Shown here piece by piece: positions 56,969-64,000 of a stretch of DNA of 64,000 nucleotides. The notes under the pieces are model-generated. The model was not told the DNA's origin and did no database searches. It worked only from the letters and a program-made list of their open reading frames with translations. The DNA is from Pseudomonas baetica (lineage in GTDB: Bacteria > Pseudomonadota > Gammaproteobacteria > Pseudomonadales > Pseudomonadaceae): assembly GCF_002813455.1 (NCBI RefSeq), contig NZ_PHHE01000001.1, forward strand, positions 3,162,001 through 3,226,000, given 5' to 3'. The first letter of the stretch is position 1. Every line of letters begins with the position of its first letter. The position numbers and the translations under genes are program-made.

Positions 56969-59028
56969 AGGGGCGCTCCATCGGGCAGCGGTTCTTCGGG
57001 CTCGGCGCTGGAGACGAATTCGACGCCGGGCAGCAACGCCAGACGCAAGCCGCTCAAGGCGTGCAACAGGTGTAGACGGGTTTCTTCATCGCCATGGCCA
57101 TTGAGCGCACGGCGGGTGCGGTCCATGGTCATCAACAAACCGCTCGGCGCCGGCAGGCGTTCACCGGCCTTGAGGCAAGCGCGGAAATATTCGCCGACTT
57201 CAACGACCACTTGCTGCAGCAGCGTCTTCGGCACGCCGGTCACGCGTGGGGTATAAGCCAGCAAATCGAGCAAGTTCAGGCCCACCCGCACTTCACGCAT
57301 GGCGATGCCGGTGTCCTGGCCGGTCAGGGCCAATCGCGGCAAATGCTGCATCAGACGATCAAGCAACTGCACGCCCAGCTTGCGGTGTTCGGCGAGGTTG
57401 GCCGGTTCGGTCATGTCGACGATGTCCTTCCAACTGAACCGGGTCAGGCGCTTGGCCGCCAGTTCGGCACCGAACGGGCGCGCCACCAGCGTCCAGATGA
57501 ACGCGAACAACAGCCCCATCGGCCCCGCCAGGTTGGAGTTCACGAAGGCGAAAAAGTCCGCGTCGTAGGCACCCTGAATGCTGATGAACGATGAGGTGTT
57601 GACCAGCGTCAGGAGCATGCCGAGGTAGAAGCGCGGCTGCACCGTCAGTGTGCCGACGCAGATAAACGGGATGGCAAACGCCAGAACCAGCATCGGGAAG
57701 TCGTGCAGGTTCGGCAGAATCAGAAACAGATAGAGGCTGGCGAACAGCACCGACATACCTGTCCAGAAAAAGAACCGGTAGATCTGCGGCGCCGGGTCGT
57801 CCATCGAGGCGAAGAAGCTGCACGCCACCGCCGCCAGAATCACCGCACTGCCGCCATCTGGCCAGCCGAGCAGAATCCACAGCACCGAGGCGACGATGAT
57901 CGCCAGAATGGTTGAGGCCACCGAATACAGCATCAGCCCACGGTCGATAAACGGCGTCAGGCGACCGAGACGCCAGTGGCGGTAGACCGCGCGCCAGCTG
58001 TCCTGGCGTTCGCACAGAATCGCATCCTGCAGACTGCGGCAGTCTTGCCACAGATCGATGAACTCGCCGAGACGGTACAAGGCATTGGAGAACAGCAATT
58101 GCTTGCGATCCTCCAGCGCTTGCGCACTCGGTTGCAGGGCTTCGAGCTGATCTTTCAGGGCTTGCCAGCGGTCGAGATCGGCGTCTTTGTGGCCCAGCCA
58201 TTCACGGGTCGCGGTCAGCAGCGGCGCGAATTTTTCCACCAGTTCCGGCGTGCGTCGTTCGAGGGCGTAGAGCGAATCCTCCAGCGCATCGATCACCGGC
58301 AGCAGGTGGATCATCCGTCCGCGCAGCTCCTTGGTATTGCGCACGGTTTGCGGCCGCGAGCCTTCGTGCGGCAACTGGCCAATCATCAATTCGAGGCTGT
58401 TGAAACTGGCGACCATGGCCATGCGCAGCGCGGTCACTTCTTCGGGCTGCACGTCGCGGCTGAGGAATTTCAGGCTGTAGCTCGAAGCGTCGGCGAACCA
58501 TTTGCCCACGGCGTCGTTGAACACCGGCGCCAGGCGTCGCGGCCAGAACATCGCACCGACCACGGCGGCGACGGCGATGCCGAGGAAAATCTCTTCGGTG
58601 CGCGCTTCCGCGACGTCCCACACCGCCAGCGGGTTATCCACCACGGGCAAGGCAATCAGCGGCAGCGTGTAGCCGGCGAGCATCAACGCATAGCTGTTGG
58701 CGGTACGCAGGTGCAGGGACAGGAACAGCAAAATCCCCGTCCACAAGGCGATAACCACCACCAGCACATACGGGCTCTGGACAAACATCGGCACAAAAAA
58801 CACCGCCGCCGCCGCACCGAGAAAGGTGCCAATGGCGCGGTACAAGGCTTTGGAGCTGGTCGGCCCGAGAAACGGGCTGGAGACGATGTACACCGTGGCC
58901 ATCGCCCAATATGGACGCGGCATCTGCATGAGCATGGCGATGTACAGCGCGAGCATCGACGCGGCAAAAGTGCGGACCCCGTAGAACCAGTCCCGGGCCG
59001 GCGGAATGCCAGTGAAAAAACCGTTCAA
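56965..59028 (-). CDS. FUSC-family (AaeB-like) efflux transporter
   Basis: 687 aa. Two blocks of membrane helices (residues about 15-170 and 370-520) each followed by a cytoplasmic helical domain, the standard FUSC layout; PRPYWAMATVYIVSSPFLGPTSSKALYRAIGTFLGA is conserved. It should export aromatic carboxylic acids such as p-hydroxybenzoate. Overlaps the MarR stop by four bases. Confidence 0.92.
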   Translation of the reverse strand: MNGFFTGIPPARDWFYGVRTFAASMLALYIAMLMQMPRPYWAMATVYIVSSPFLGPTSSKALYRAIGTFLGAAAAVFFVPMFVQSPYVLVVVIALWTGILLFLSLHLRTANSYALMLAGYTLPLIALPVVDNPLAVWDVAEARTEEIFLGIAVAAVVGAMFWPRRLAPVFNDAVGKWFADASSYSLKFLSRDVQPEEVTALRMAMVASFNSLELMIGQLPHEGSRPQTVRNTKELRGRMIHLLPVIDALEDSLYALERRTPELVEKFAPLLTATREWLGHKDADLDRWQALKDQLEALQPSAQALEDRKQLLFSNALYRLGEFIDLWQDCRSLQDAILCERQDSWRAVYRHWRLGRLTPFIDRGLMLYSVASTILAIIVASVLWILLGWPDGGSAVILAAVACSFFASMDDPAPQIYRFFFWTGMSVLFASLYLFLILPNLHDFPMLVLAFAIPFICVGTLTVQPRFYLGMLLTLVNTSSFISIQGAYDADFFAFVNSNLAGPMGLLFAFIWTLVARPFGAELAAKRLTRFSWKDIVDMTEPANLAEHRKLGVQLLDRLMQHLPRLALTGQDTGIAMREVRVGLNLLDLLAYTPRVTGVPKTLLQQVVVEVGEYFRACLKAGERLPAPSGLLMTMDRTRRALNGHGDEETRLHLLHALSGLRLALLPGVEFVSSAEPEEPLPDGAPL

Positions 59029-59492
59029 GAATTGACCACCAACGGCGGATTGGCCGCCTCAAAAGCCCGGAGTACGCGAAGCGTAGCCTCCAGATCACTC
59101 TGATCTATCCCTTCGAGCACTTCGTGACGCAAGCGCACCAGTTCGATTTCCACCGCTTGCACCAGTTCCCGGCCGGTATCGGTCAGGCTCAGGCATTTGG
59201 CGCGACGATCCTGCGCATCTTCAGTGCGGCAGACGTAGCCCGAATGGCACAACTGATCGAGTAGCCGCACCAGCGACGGACTCTCCATCCCGGCCGCCTG
59301 CGCCACCTGCACCTGGCGCACGCCCTCGCCCAAGCGGCCGATCATCAACAGCGGCACGGCGCAGGCTTCGGAAATTCCGTAATTGACCAGTGTGGTCTGG
59401 CAGATCTTCCGCCAATGCCTGGCGGCCACCACCATGGCACTGCTGATGTTCATCTGGAGAGCGTCGAGGGAATCGGACACGGGAAAATGCAC
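59025..59492 (-). CDS. MarR-family regulator of the efflux operon
   Basis: 155 aa, winged helix with GVRQVQVAQAAGMESPSLVRLLDQLCHSGYVCRTEDAQDRRAKCLSLTDTG. First gene of MarR-FUSC-DUF1656-HlyD-OEP, all overlapping. It likely represses its own operon until an aromatic ligand binds. Confidence 0.9.
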   Translation of the reverse strand: MHFPVSDSLDALQMNISSAMVVAARHWRKICQTTLVNYGISEACAVPLLMIGRLGEGVRQVQVAQAAGMESPSLVRLLDQLCHSGYVCRTEDAQDRRAKCLSLTDTGRELVQAVEIELVRLRHEVLEGIDQSDLEATLRVLRAFEAANPPLVVNS

Positions 59493-59596
59493 ACTGTTAG
59501 TTTGCTAACTATCAATATCGCATTGGTGGGGAAATTCAGTCAAGTTTTGAAACAAATTGGCTGTTCGCCGAAAGGAAGGAACACGCCGGGGTGTAC

Positions 59597-59878
59597 TCAG
59601 CGCTTTTTTGCATTCGCGTACACACTGCTGCGCTCGCGTTTTCCTACCGCGACTACAGAAACGACGACTCGCACATCGATTACTTGATAGACCAATCTGT
59701 AACCAGAGGCCTTGAGTTTGATTTTGTAACAGTCCGGCATGCCATGGAGTGCATCCGCTGACACTCTCGGTAGCGCCAATCTTTCCGCGAGCTTTTTCTT
59801 GAATTGATCCCGGAGCGTGTGACCCAGCTTGTTCCACTCTTTATGAGCAGATGGCAGAAATTCCAGCTTATAGGTCAT
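59597..59878 (-). CDS. RelE-type toxin
   Basis: 93 aa, RelE/ParE fold: YKLEFLPSAHKEWNKLGHTLRDQFKKKLAERL, CYKIKLKASGYRLVYQV and VVSVVAVGKRERSSVY. RelE toxins cut mRNA at the ribosome. It overlaps the antitoxin stop by 11 bases and is the second gene of the pair. Confidence 0.9.
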   Translation of the reverse strand: MTYKLEFLPSAHKEWNKLGHTLRDQFKKKLAERLALPRVSADALHGMPDCYKIKLKASGYRLVYQVIDVRVVVSVVAVGKRERSSVYANAKKR

Positions 59879-60113
59879 CCAGGCTTACCGAAACGGGCGT
59901 TTCATGGCTGCGCGAACGAACAATTTCAGCCAGCTCCAAATCATCAAGCCGCTCCATCATCGCTTCGTAAACATCGGCAGGCACCATGTAGCCCATGACG
60001 CGATTATGGTTCAAAACAGCCACAGCTCCGCCATGTGCGCCGCTAAGCACTGCTGTAGGGTTTTTCTTTAACTCGGAAACACTGACGGCCATATCGGCCA
60101 GAACACTTTGCAT
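59868..60113 (-). CDS. Phd/YefM-type antitoxin
   Basis: 81 aa. N-terminal MAVSVSELKKNPTAVL and VAVLNHNRVMGYMVPADVYEAMM are the Phd/YefM DNA-binding fold. The C-terminal tail would wrap around the RelE toxin. GAGG precedes the ATG and is part of the palindrome at 60120. Confidence 0.88.
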   Translation of the reverse strand: MQSVLADMAVSVSELKKNPTAVLSGAHGGAVAVLNHNRVMGYMVPADVYEAMMERLDDLELAEIVRSRSHETPVSVSLDDL

Positions 60114-60119
60114 AATAAA

Positions 60120-60135
60120 GACCTCAATTGAGGTC
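60120..60135. promoter_or_regulatory. Toxin-antitoxin operator palindrome
   Basis: GACCTCAATTGAGGTC, a perfect 16-bp palindrome 7 bases upstream of the antitoxin start. It overlaps the ribosome site and probably binds the antitoxin for autoregulation. Confidence 0.65.
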
Positions 60136-60203
60136 GCAATACTGGTCCATTTTTAGCGCATCGACAACCGTAAACAGTCAGGCGCCAAGCGGGTGCCTGT
60201 TGG

Positions 60204-60449
60204 CTACCCCGCCCGCCCTTTACGCAACAACACATCCAACTGATCCACAACCTCCGCCCAATCGGCATCATCGAGAATCTCATCGCGCAAAAAATCCGCT
60301 TGGCTCTTCGTCCAGAAAAACGCATCGGCCAGATGCAGTTCGGGTTTGAGCGGAGAGTGGGTGGCGATGAATTGGTCGATGCTGGTGGGGTCGCTGTCCA
60401 GGCCGAGTTGGTCGAACAGGGATGGCAGACTGTGGGTAGGATTTTCCAT
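60204..60449 (-). CDS. DUF2789 small protein
   Basis: 81 aa, THSLPSLFDQLGLDSDPTSIDQFIATH and ADAFFWTKSQADFLRDEILDDADWAEVVDQLDVLL are diagnostic of DUF2789. Cytoplasmic, function unknown, common in Pseudomonas. Confidence 0.85.
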   Translation of the reverse strand: MENPTHSLPSLFDQLGLDSDPTSIDQFIATHSPLKPELHLADAFFWTKSQADFLRDEILDDADWAEVVDQLDVLLRKGRAG

Positions 60450-60487
60450 TGCGCGATTCCTTGGAAAGAGTGGTGTCTGGAAAATTA

Positions 60488-60551
60488 TTCGCGAGCAGGC
60501 TCGCTCCCACAGATTGATGCGATCCCCTGTGGGAGCGAGCCTGCTCGCGAT
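60488..60551. repeat. REP pair
   Basis: TTCGCGAGCAGGCTCGCTCCC and its inverted copy, between the YbaK-like and DUF2789 genes. Confidence 0.9.
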
Positions 60552-60575
60552 GGCCTCAGTGGCAGCGCCGCAAAA

Positions 60576-61037
60576 TTAATGACTCAACTCACGCACCTCG
60601 GCGTGCGGCACCATTTTCAGAAACGCGAGCATGCTCATGTGCAGCAGGTAGCTATGGTTGCCAGCCTCCAGGTAGACATCTTTCTGCCGGGGCAGGAGCG
60701 GGTCGATGACCATGTCCAGGCCATAGCAATCCCCCAGCGGCGGCACGGCGCCGCGTTCGCAGTCGTCGAAGATGTGCGCCAGGTTACTTTCGCGGGTCAG
60801 TTGCCATTCGCCGCTGCTGCGCACTTTGCTCAAATCCAGGTGCCGACTGGCAGGTAGCACGGCCATCAGGTAATGCCCGTGGTGGTCGTCGAGGATCACC
60901 GATTTCGCCACCCGTTCGGCGGGAACCCCCGAAACCCGCGCGGTTTCAAGGCTGCTGGAAGAGTGTCGGTGAGCGACGATGTCATATTCGCAATGCGCCC
61001 GGGTCAGGCTGCTTTGCACTTTTTTGGCCATTCGCAT
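60576..61037 (-). CDS. YbaK/ProX-type aminoacyl-tRNA deacylase domain protein
   Basis: 153 aa from the ATG at 61037 (GAGGTG). YbaK fold: AERVAKSVILDDHHGHYLMAVLPASRHLDLSKV and GAVPPLGDCYGLDMVIDPLL. Members clear mischarged tRNAs, such as Cys-tRNA(Pro) or Ala-tRNA(Pro). Which tRNA this one acts on is not shown. Confidence 0.85.
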   Translation of the reverse strand: MRMAKKVQSSLTRAHCEYDIVAHRHSSSSLETARVSGVPAERVAKSVILDDHHGHYLMAVLPASRHLDLSKVRSSGEWQLTRESNLAHIFDDCERGAVPPLGDCYGLDMVIDPLLPRQKDVYLEAGNHSYLLHMSMLAFLKMVPHAEVRELSH

Positions 61038-61197
61038 GATGCACCTCGGTGTTGCGCTGAACGTTGTTGCCGTGTCTTTGATTCTAGTTCGGCACACCGC
61101 TGGCGCAGGGAAATCCGCCCGCTGGACACATCCGCACATTGATCAACATTCAGCCTTGCGTGAGACTCATATGAGTCCACGACAGCGGGGGCCGCAA

Positions 61198-62751
61198 TCA
61201 AGCCGGATTATTGGTCACGACTTCTGCCGGATACACCGACTCCCATCCCCCGCCCAGCGCCCGGTACAACCCGACCATCGCCAGCGAAACGCCGGTGGAG
61301 CTTTCCACCCACTGTTCCTGCGTCGCCAGCAAGGCGCCTTGCACGGTGAGGACGTTGACGAAATCGACCACGCCTTCGACATATTGCTGTTGCGCGGTGC
61401 GCAGGGCGATCTGGTTCTGGCGCACGGCTTCGGCGAGGCTGCCTGCGCGACGTTGGCTGGCGTTGTAGGCCGTCAGTTGATCGTCAATTTCGTGCCAGGC
61501 GCGCAGCACCGTTTGCTGGTAGCTGATCGCGGCTTCCTGTTGCTGGGCTTCGCGCAGTTGCAACATGCCGCGCAAGCGTCCGCCGTCAAACAGCGGCAAG
61601 CTGAACTGCGGGCCGATACCAAAGGCGCGCGAGCCCCACGAGCCGAAATCACTCAATTGCATGGCTTGCGAACCGAGGTTGCCGGACAGGGTAATACGCG
61701 GATAGAAATCACCCTTGGCCACGCCGATGTTGGCGGTGGCGGCGTGCAGTCGCGCCTCGGCCTGACGGATGTCCGGACGGCGTTCGGCCAGTTGTGACGG
61801 CAGGCCGATGGCGACTTTGAGCGGCGACTGCGGCACCGCTGCGTCTGTGGATAACGCCTTGGCCAGGGCTTGCGGTGGCTCGCCCATCAACAGGCTGATC
61901 GCGTTGATCAGTTGCGATTGGCGTTGTTCCAGCGCCGGCAATCGCGATTCGATGGCCGCAACTTGCGCAGCGGCTTCGGCAACGTCCAGGTCGGTGGCCA
62001 CACCATCGTTCAGCCGCAGTTGCGAGAGATTCAGGCTGTGGCGAGCGACGTCGAGGTTTTGCTCGGTAACGGCTCGGGTATTCTGCACGCCGCGCAACTG
62101 GATGTAGTTCTGTGCGGTGTCGGCGAGGACGGCCAGCAACACGCCGCGACGGTCGTTCTCGGCGACTTCGAGGTTGGCGTCAGCCGCTTCGGTTTCCCGG
62201 CGCACACGGCCCCAGAAATCCAGCTCCCACGCGGCAGAAAAACCGGCGTCCCACAGATTGAAAGCGGAGTCACCGTTGTTTCCGGAAGGATCGTTGAGGC
62301 CTTCGCCGCTGTTGCGTTTGCGTGCATAGCTGCCGGTAGCGGCGGTGTTCGGGTAACGATCAGCACTGATCACCTGACGCGCCGCGCGGCTTTGTTGCAG
62401 GCGGCGGCTGGCCAGTTGCAGGTCGAGGTTGCTCTTCATCGCACGCTGAGTGAGGGCCGAGAGCTGCGGATCGTTAAAGACCTCCCACCAGCGTTCGTTC
62501 AGCGGTTCGCTGACGGCTCGGCTGGGGGCGGATTTGGCGGGTTTTGCCCAATCGGCGTTGTGTGTGGTTTCGGGTTTCTGGAAGTCAGGCCCCACTGTGC
62601 AGGCGCTGAGACTTACCGCGAGCAGGGCAGCCAAAGCGAGTTGCTGCCAGCGGCCTCTTCGCGAGCAGGCTCGCTCCCACATTTGGGAATGCGTTTCTCC
62701 TGTGGGAGCGAGCCTGCTCGCGAAGGCGTCAGTTCGTTCAAAGAAGCTCAT
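61198..62751 (-). CDS. NodT-family outer-membrane efflux lipoprotein with REP-derived N-terminus
   Basis: 517 aa from the ATG at 62751, which overlaps the upstream HlyD stop (ATGA). After MSFFERTDAF the codons run through a complete REP pair (62657-62726), giving SRLAPTGETHSQMWERACSRR, and only then comes the normal lipoprotein signal LAALLAVSLSAC TVGPDF. The frame is open throughout. Translation may use the coupled ATG and carry a long charged leader, or an ATG inside the repeat (MWERACSRR). The rest is a normal two-repeat OEP protein with RPDIRQAEARLHAATANIGVAKGDFYPRI. Third component of the EmrAB-type pump. Confidence 0.85.
   Translation of the reverse strand: MSFFERTDAFASRLAPTGETHSQMWERACSRRGRWQQLALAALLAVSLSACTVGPDFQKPETTHNADWAKPAKSAPSRAVSEPLNERWWEVFNDPQLSALTQRAMKSNLDLQLASRRLQQSRAARQVISADRYPNTAATGSYARKRNSGEGLNDPSGNNGDSAFNLWDAGFSAAWELDFWGRVRRETEAADANLEVAENDRRGVLLAVLADTAQNYIQLRGVQNTRAVTEQNLDVARHSLNLSQLRLNDGVATDLDVAEAAAQVAAIESRLPALEQRQSQLINAISLLMGEPPQALAKALSTDAAVPQSPLKVAIGLPSQLAERRPDIRQAEARLHAATANIGVAKGDFYPRITLSGNLGSQAMQLSDFGSWGSRAFGIGPQFSLPLFDGGRLRGMLQLREAQQQEAAISYQQTVLRAWHEIDDQLTAYNASQRRAGSLAEAVRQNQIALRTAQQQYVEGVVDFVNVLTVQGALLATQEQWVESSTGVSLAMVGLYRALGGGWESVYPAEVVTNNPA
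62657..62726. repeat. REP pair inside the 5' end of an efflux gene
   Basis: TTCGCGAGCAGGCTCGCTCCC and GGGAGCGAGCCTGCTCGCGAA, as in the intergenic copies, but lying within an open reading frame. Confidence 0.9.
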
Positions 62752-63830
62752 CGCTGAGTCACCTCACGCACCGACGTCGCCGAGCTACGCGTATCGATAC
62801 TCGCCTCCACCGACATCCCCACCCGCAGTCGCTCGGCCAGCGGCTGCCCCGGTGCCAGCACAATCTTCACCGGAATCCGCTGCACCACCTTGGTGAAGTT
62901 ACCGGTGGCGTTATCCGGTTTCACTGCCGCAAAGGTCACGCCAGTGGCCGGCGCGATGCTTTCGACGCTACCGTTCAGGGCTTCTCCACCGAGACTGTCG
63001 ACACGCACTTGCACTTGCTGCCCGGGCTGCACATCGGTCAGTTGCGTCTCCTGAAAGTTGGCCACCACATAGGCCTGCTGCAACGGTACCACCGCCAGCA
63101 GCTTGCTGCCCGGTGTCACATAGGCGCCGACGCGCACGGCGCGCTCGCCGACCATGCCGTCCTGCGGCGCGGTGATACGCGTGTAGGAGAGTTCGAAACT
63201 GGCGATTTCCAGCGCCGCTTGTGCGTGCTTCAACGTGCCTTCGGCGGCATCACGCTGCGCGGTGAGGACTTCGACCTGCTTGCGCTCGGCGGCCAGTTTT
63301 GCGCTTGCGGTGTCCAGCCGCGCGGAGGCCTGATCGATACGGGTACGGGCCTGTTGCGCGTTCTGCACGGTGCCGGCGCCGACGCCAGCGAGGTGGTTGT
63401 AGCGATTCAATTCCTGCTGGGCGAAGGCCATTTCAGCCTTGGCCGATACCACCGACGCCTGTGCCTGAGCGATCACCGAGGTCTGGCGTTCCAGCGTGGC
63501 TTTGGCGTTCTGCAACTGCGCACGGGCGACGAGGGTTTGCGCATCAGCCGCTTCGGCGGCAGCACGCAAATCGCGATCATCGATCAGCGCCAGCAACTGC
63601 CCGGCCTTCACCCGCTGGTTGTCTTCCACCAGCACTTCCTTGATGAACCCGGCCACGCGCGGCACCACCAAGGTGAAATCGGCGGAGACGAACGCATCGT
63701 TGGTGTTCTGCTGAGTACGTTTGCCAAACAGGCCGGGCACTGCCAGATACAACAGCACGCCTACAGCCAACGCTGCAGCGATAGCCACCGCAAGTTTTTG
63801 CTTTGCTTGAGTCGTCATAAAAATTTTCAT
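62748..63830 (-). CDS. HlyD/EmrA-type membrane-fusion protein
   Basis: 360 aa from the ATG at 63830; one 12 bases later (MTTQAK) is possible and neither has a strong ribosome site. N-terminal helix (LAVAIAAALAVGVLLYLAVPGLF), then GKRTQQNTNDAFVSADFTLVVPRVAGFIKEVLVEDNQRVKAGQLLALID and a long coiled-coil hairpin (95-200). Typical EmrA. It links the MFS pump upstream with the OEP channel downstream. Confidence 0.9.
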   Translation of the reverse strand: MKIFMTTQAKQKLAVAIAAALAVGVLLYLAVPGLFGKRTQQNTNDAFVSADFTLVVPRVAGFIKEVLVEDNQRVKAGQLLALIDDRDLRAAAEAADAQTLVARAQLQNAKATLERQTSVIAQAQASVVSAKAEMAFAQQELNRYNHLAGVGAGTVQNAQQARTRIDQASARLDTASAKLAAERKQVEVLTAQRDAAEGTLKHAQAALEIASFELSYTRITAPQDGMVGERAVRVGAYVTPGSKLLAVVPLQQAYVVANFQETQLTDVQPGQQVQVRVDSLGGEALNGSVESIAPATGVTFAAVKPDNATGNFTKVVQRIPVKIVLAPGQPLAERLRVGMSVEASIDTRSSATSVREVTQR

Positions 63831-63845
63831 TGTTCAGTACCGCAA

Positions 63846-64000
63846 TCAGGTCGGTGCGCGCGGCGGGAAAATCCGCGTCGGCAGCCAGAAAATCAGCAGG
63901 ATCAGCGCTACCGCAACGCCAGCCATGCACACATAGAGATCAGAAGACGTCAGCACCACGGCCTGTTCGTGCAGACGATGGGCAAGGCCCGGATCGCTGC
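63846..64000 (-). CDS. DHA2/EmrB-type MFS transporter, C-terminal end only
   Basis: The last 50 codons are inside the window and end at TGA 63846-63848, 15 bases before the HlyD start. They encode a soluble turn (SDPGLAHRLHEQAVVLTSSD), one membrane helix (LYVCMAGVAVALILLIFWLP) and a Pro/Arg tail. EmrB-type transporters end this way. The gene begins outside the window. Confidence 0.78.
   Translation of the reverse strand, partial: SDPGLAHRLHEQAVVLTSSDLYVCMAGVAVALILLIFWLPTRIFPPRAPT

Overview
The window is a chromosomal segment of a Pseudomonas, most likely of the P. fluorescens/P. putida side of the genus. This rests on the GC-rich coding sequence, more than a dozen paired REP elements with the core GCGAGCAGGCTCGC, and gene orders known from P. 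aeruginosa: atsA-C-B-R, LysR, TonB receptor, TauD-like and TonB2/ExbB1/ExbD1 (PA0183-PA0199), gabD-gabT-HDOD (PA0265-PA0267), and cysAWT-sbp-oscA-GGDEF/EAL-desA (PA0280-PA0286). No plasmid, phage or insertion-sequence gene was seen.

Region 1 (about 0.1-18.3 kb) is a sulfate-ester and organosulfur scavenging cluster: an orphan MetQ-like binding protein, an atypical sigma-54 activator, a TonB/ExbB/ExbD set, an outer-membrane receptor (SftP-like), two paralogous LysR regulators, a cytoplasmic formylglycine sulfatase or phosphonate monoesterase, the alkylsulfatase dioxygenase AtsK, an ABC importer (AtsR, a double-length AtsB, AtsC) and arylsulfatase AtsA. Together they would bring sulfate esters across both membranes and release sulfate inside the cell. 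Region 3 holds the matching sulfate importer (sbp-cysTWA) with oscA. A short motif, ATATTC(C/T)(A/T)T or its 8-base core, recurs in the promoter regions of both sulfur clusters.

Region 2 (18.3-25.7 kb) holds a desaturase with a divergent AraC regulator, a low-GC orphan protein, an HprRS-like two-component system divergent from a haem-binding-type protein and a periplasmic HIU hydrolase with an HprR-type box between them, a Crp/Fnr regulator and an Mpo1-like membrane protein. Region 3 (25.7-39.4 kb) holds cysAWT-sbp-oscA, a GGDEF/EAL protein, the desaturase desA, a PAS-GGDEF protein, a receiver-HDOD protein and gabTD.

Region 4 (39.4-41.4 kb) starts at tRNA-Arg(CCG) and is compositionally different: a perfect 17-bp-arm hairpin, a Mrr-type nuclease with an EVE/PUA-like N-terminus, 12-bp tandem repeats and an acidic orphan protein. 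Region 5 (41.4-64 kb) holds a VWA lipoprotein/ECF sigma/anti-sigma-like operon, a secreted YbhB-type protein, the PNAG operon pgaABCD, a DUF945 protein, an AaeAB-like aromatic-acid efflux operon with its MarR regulator, a RelE/Phd toxin-antitoxin pair, DUF2789 and YbaK proteins, and an EmrAB-type tripartite pump whose outer-membrane component carries a REP pair inside its coding sequence. The window ends inside the pump's MFS gene.
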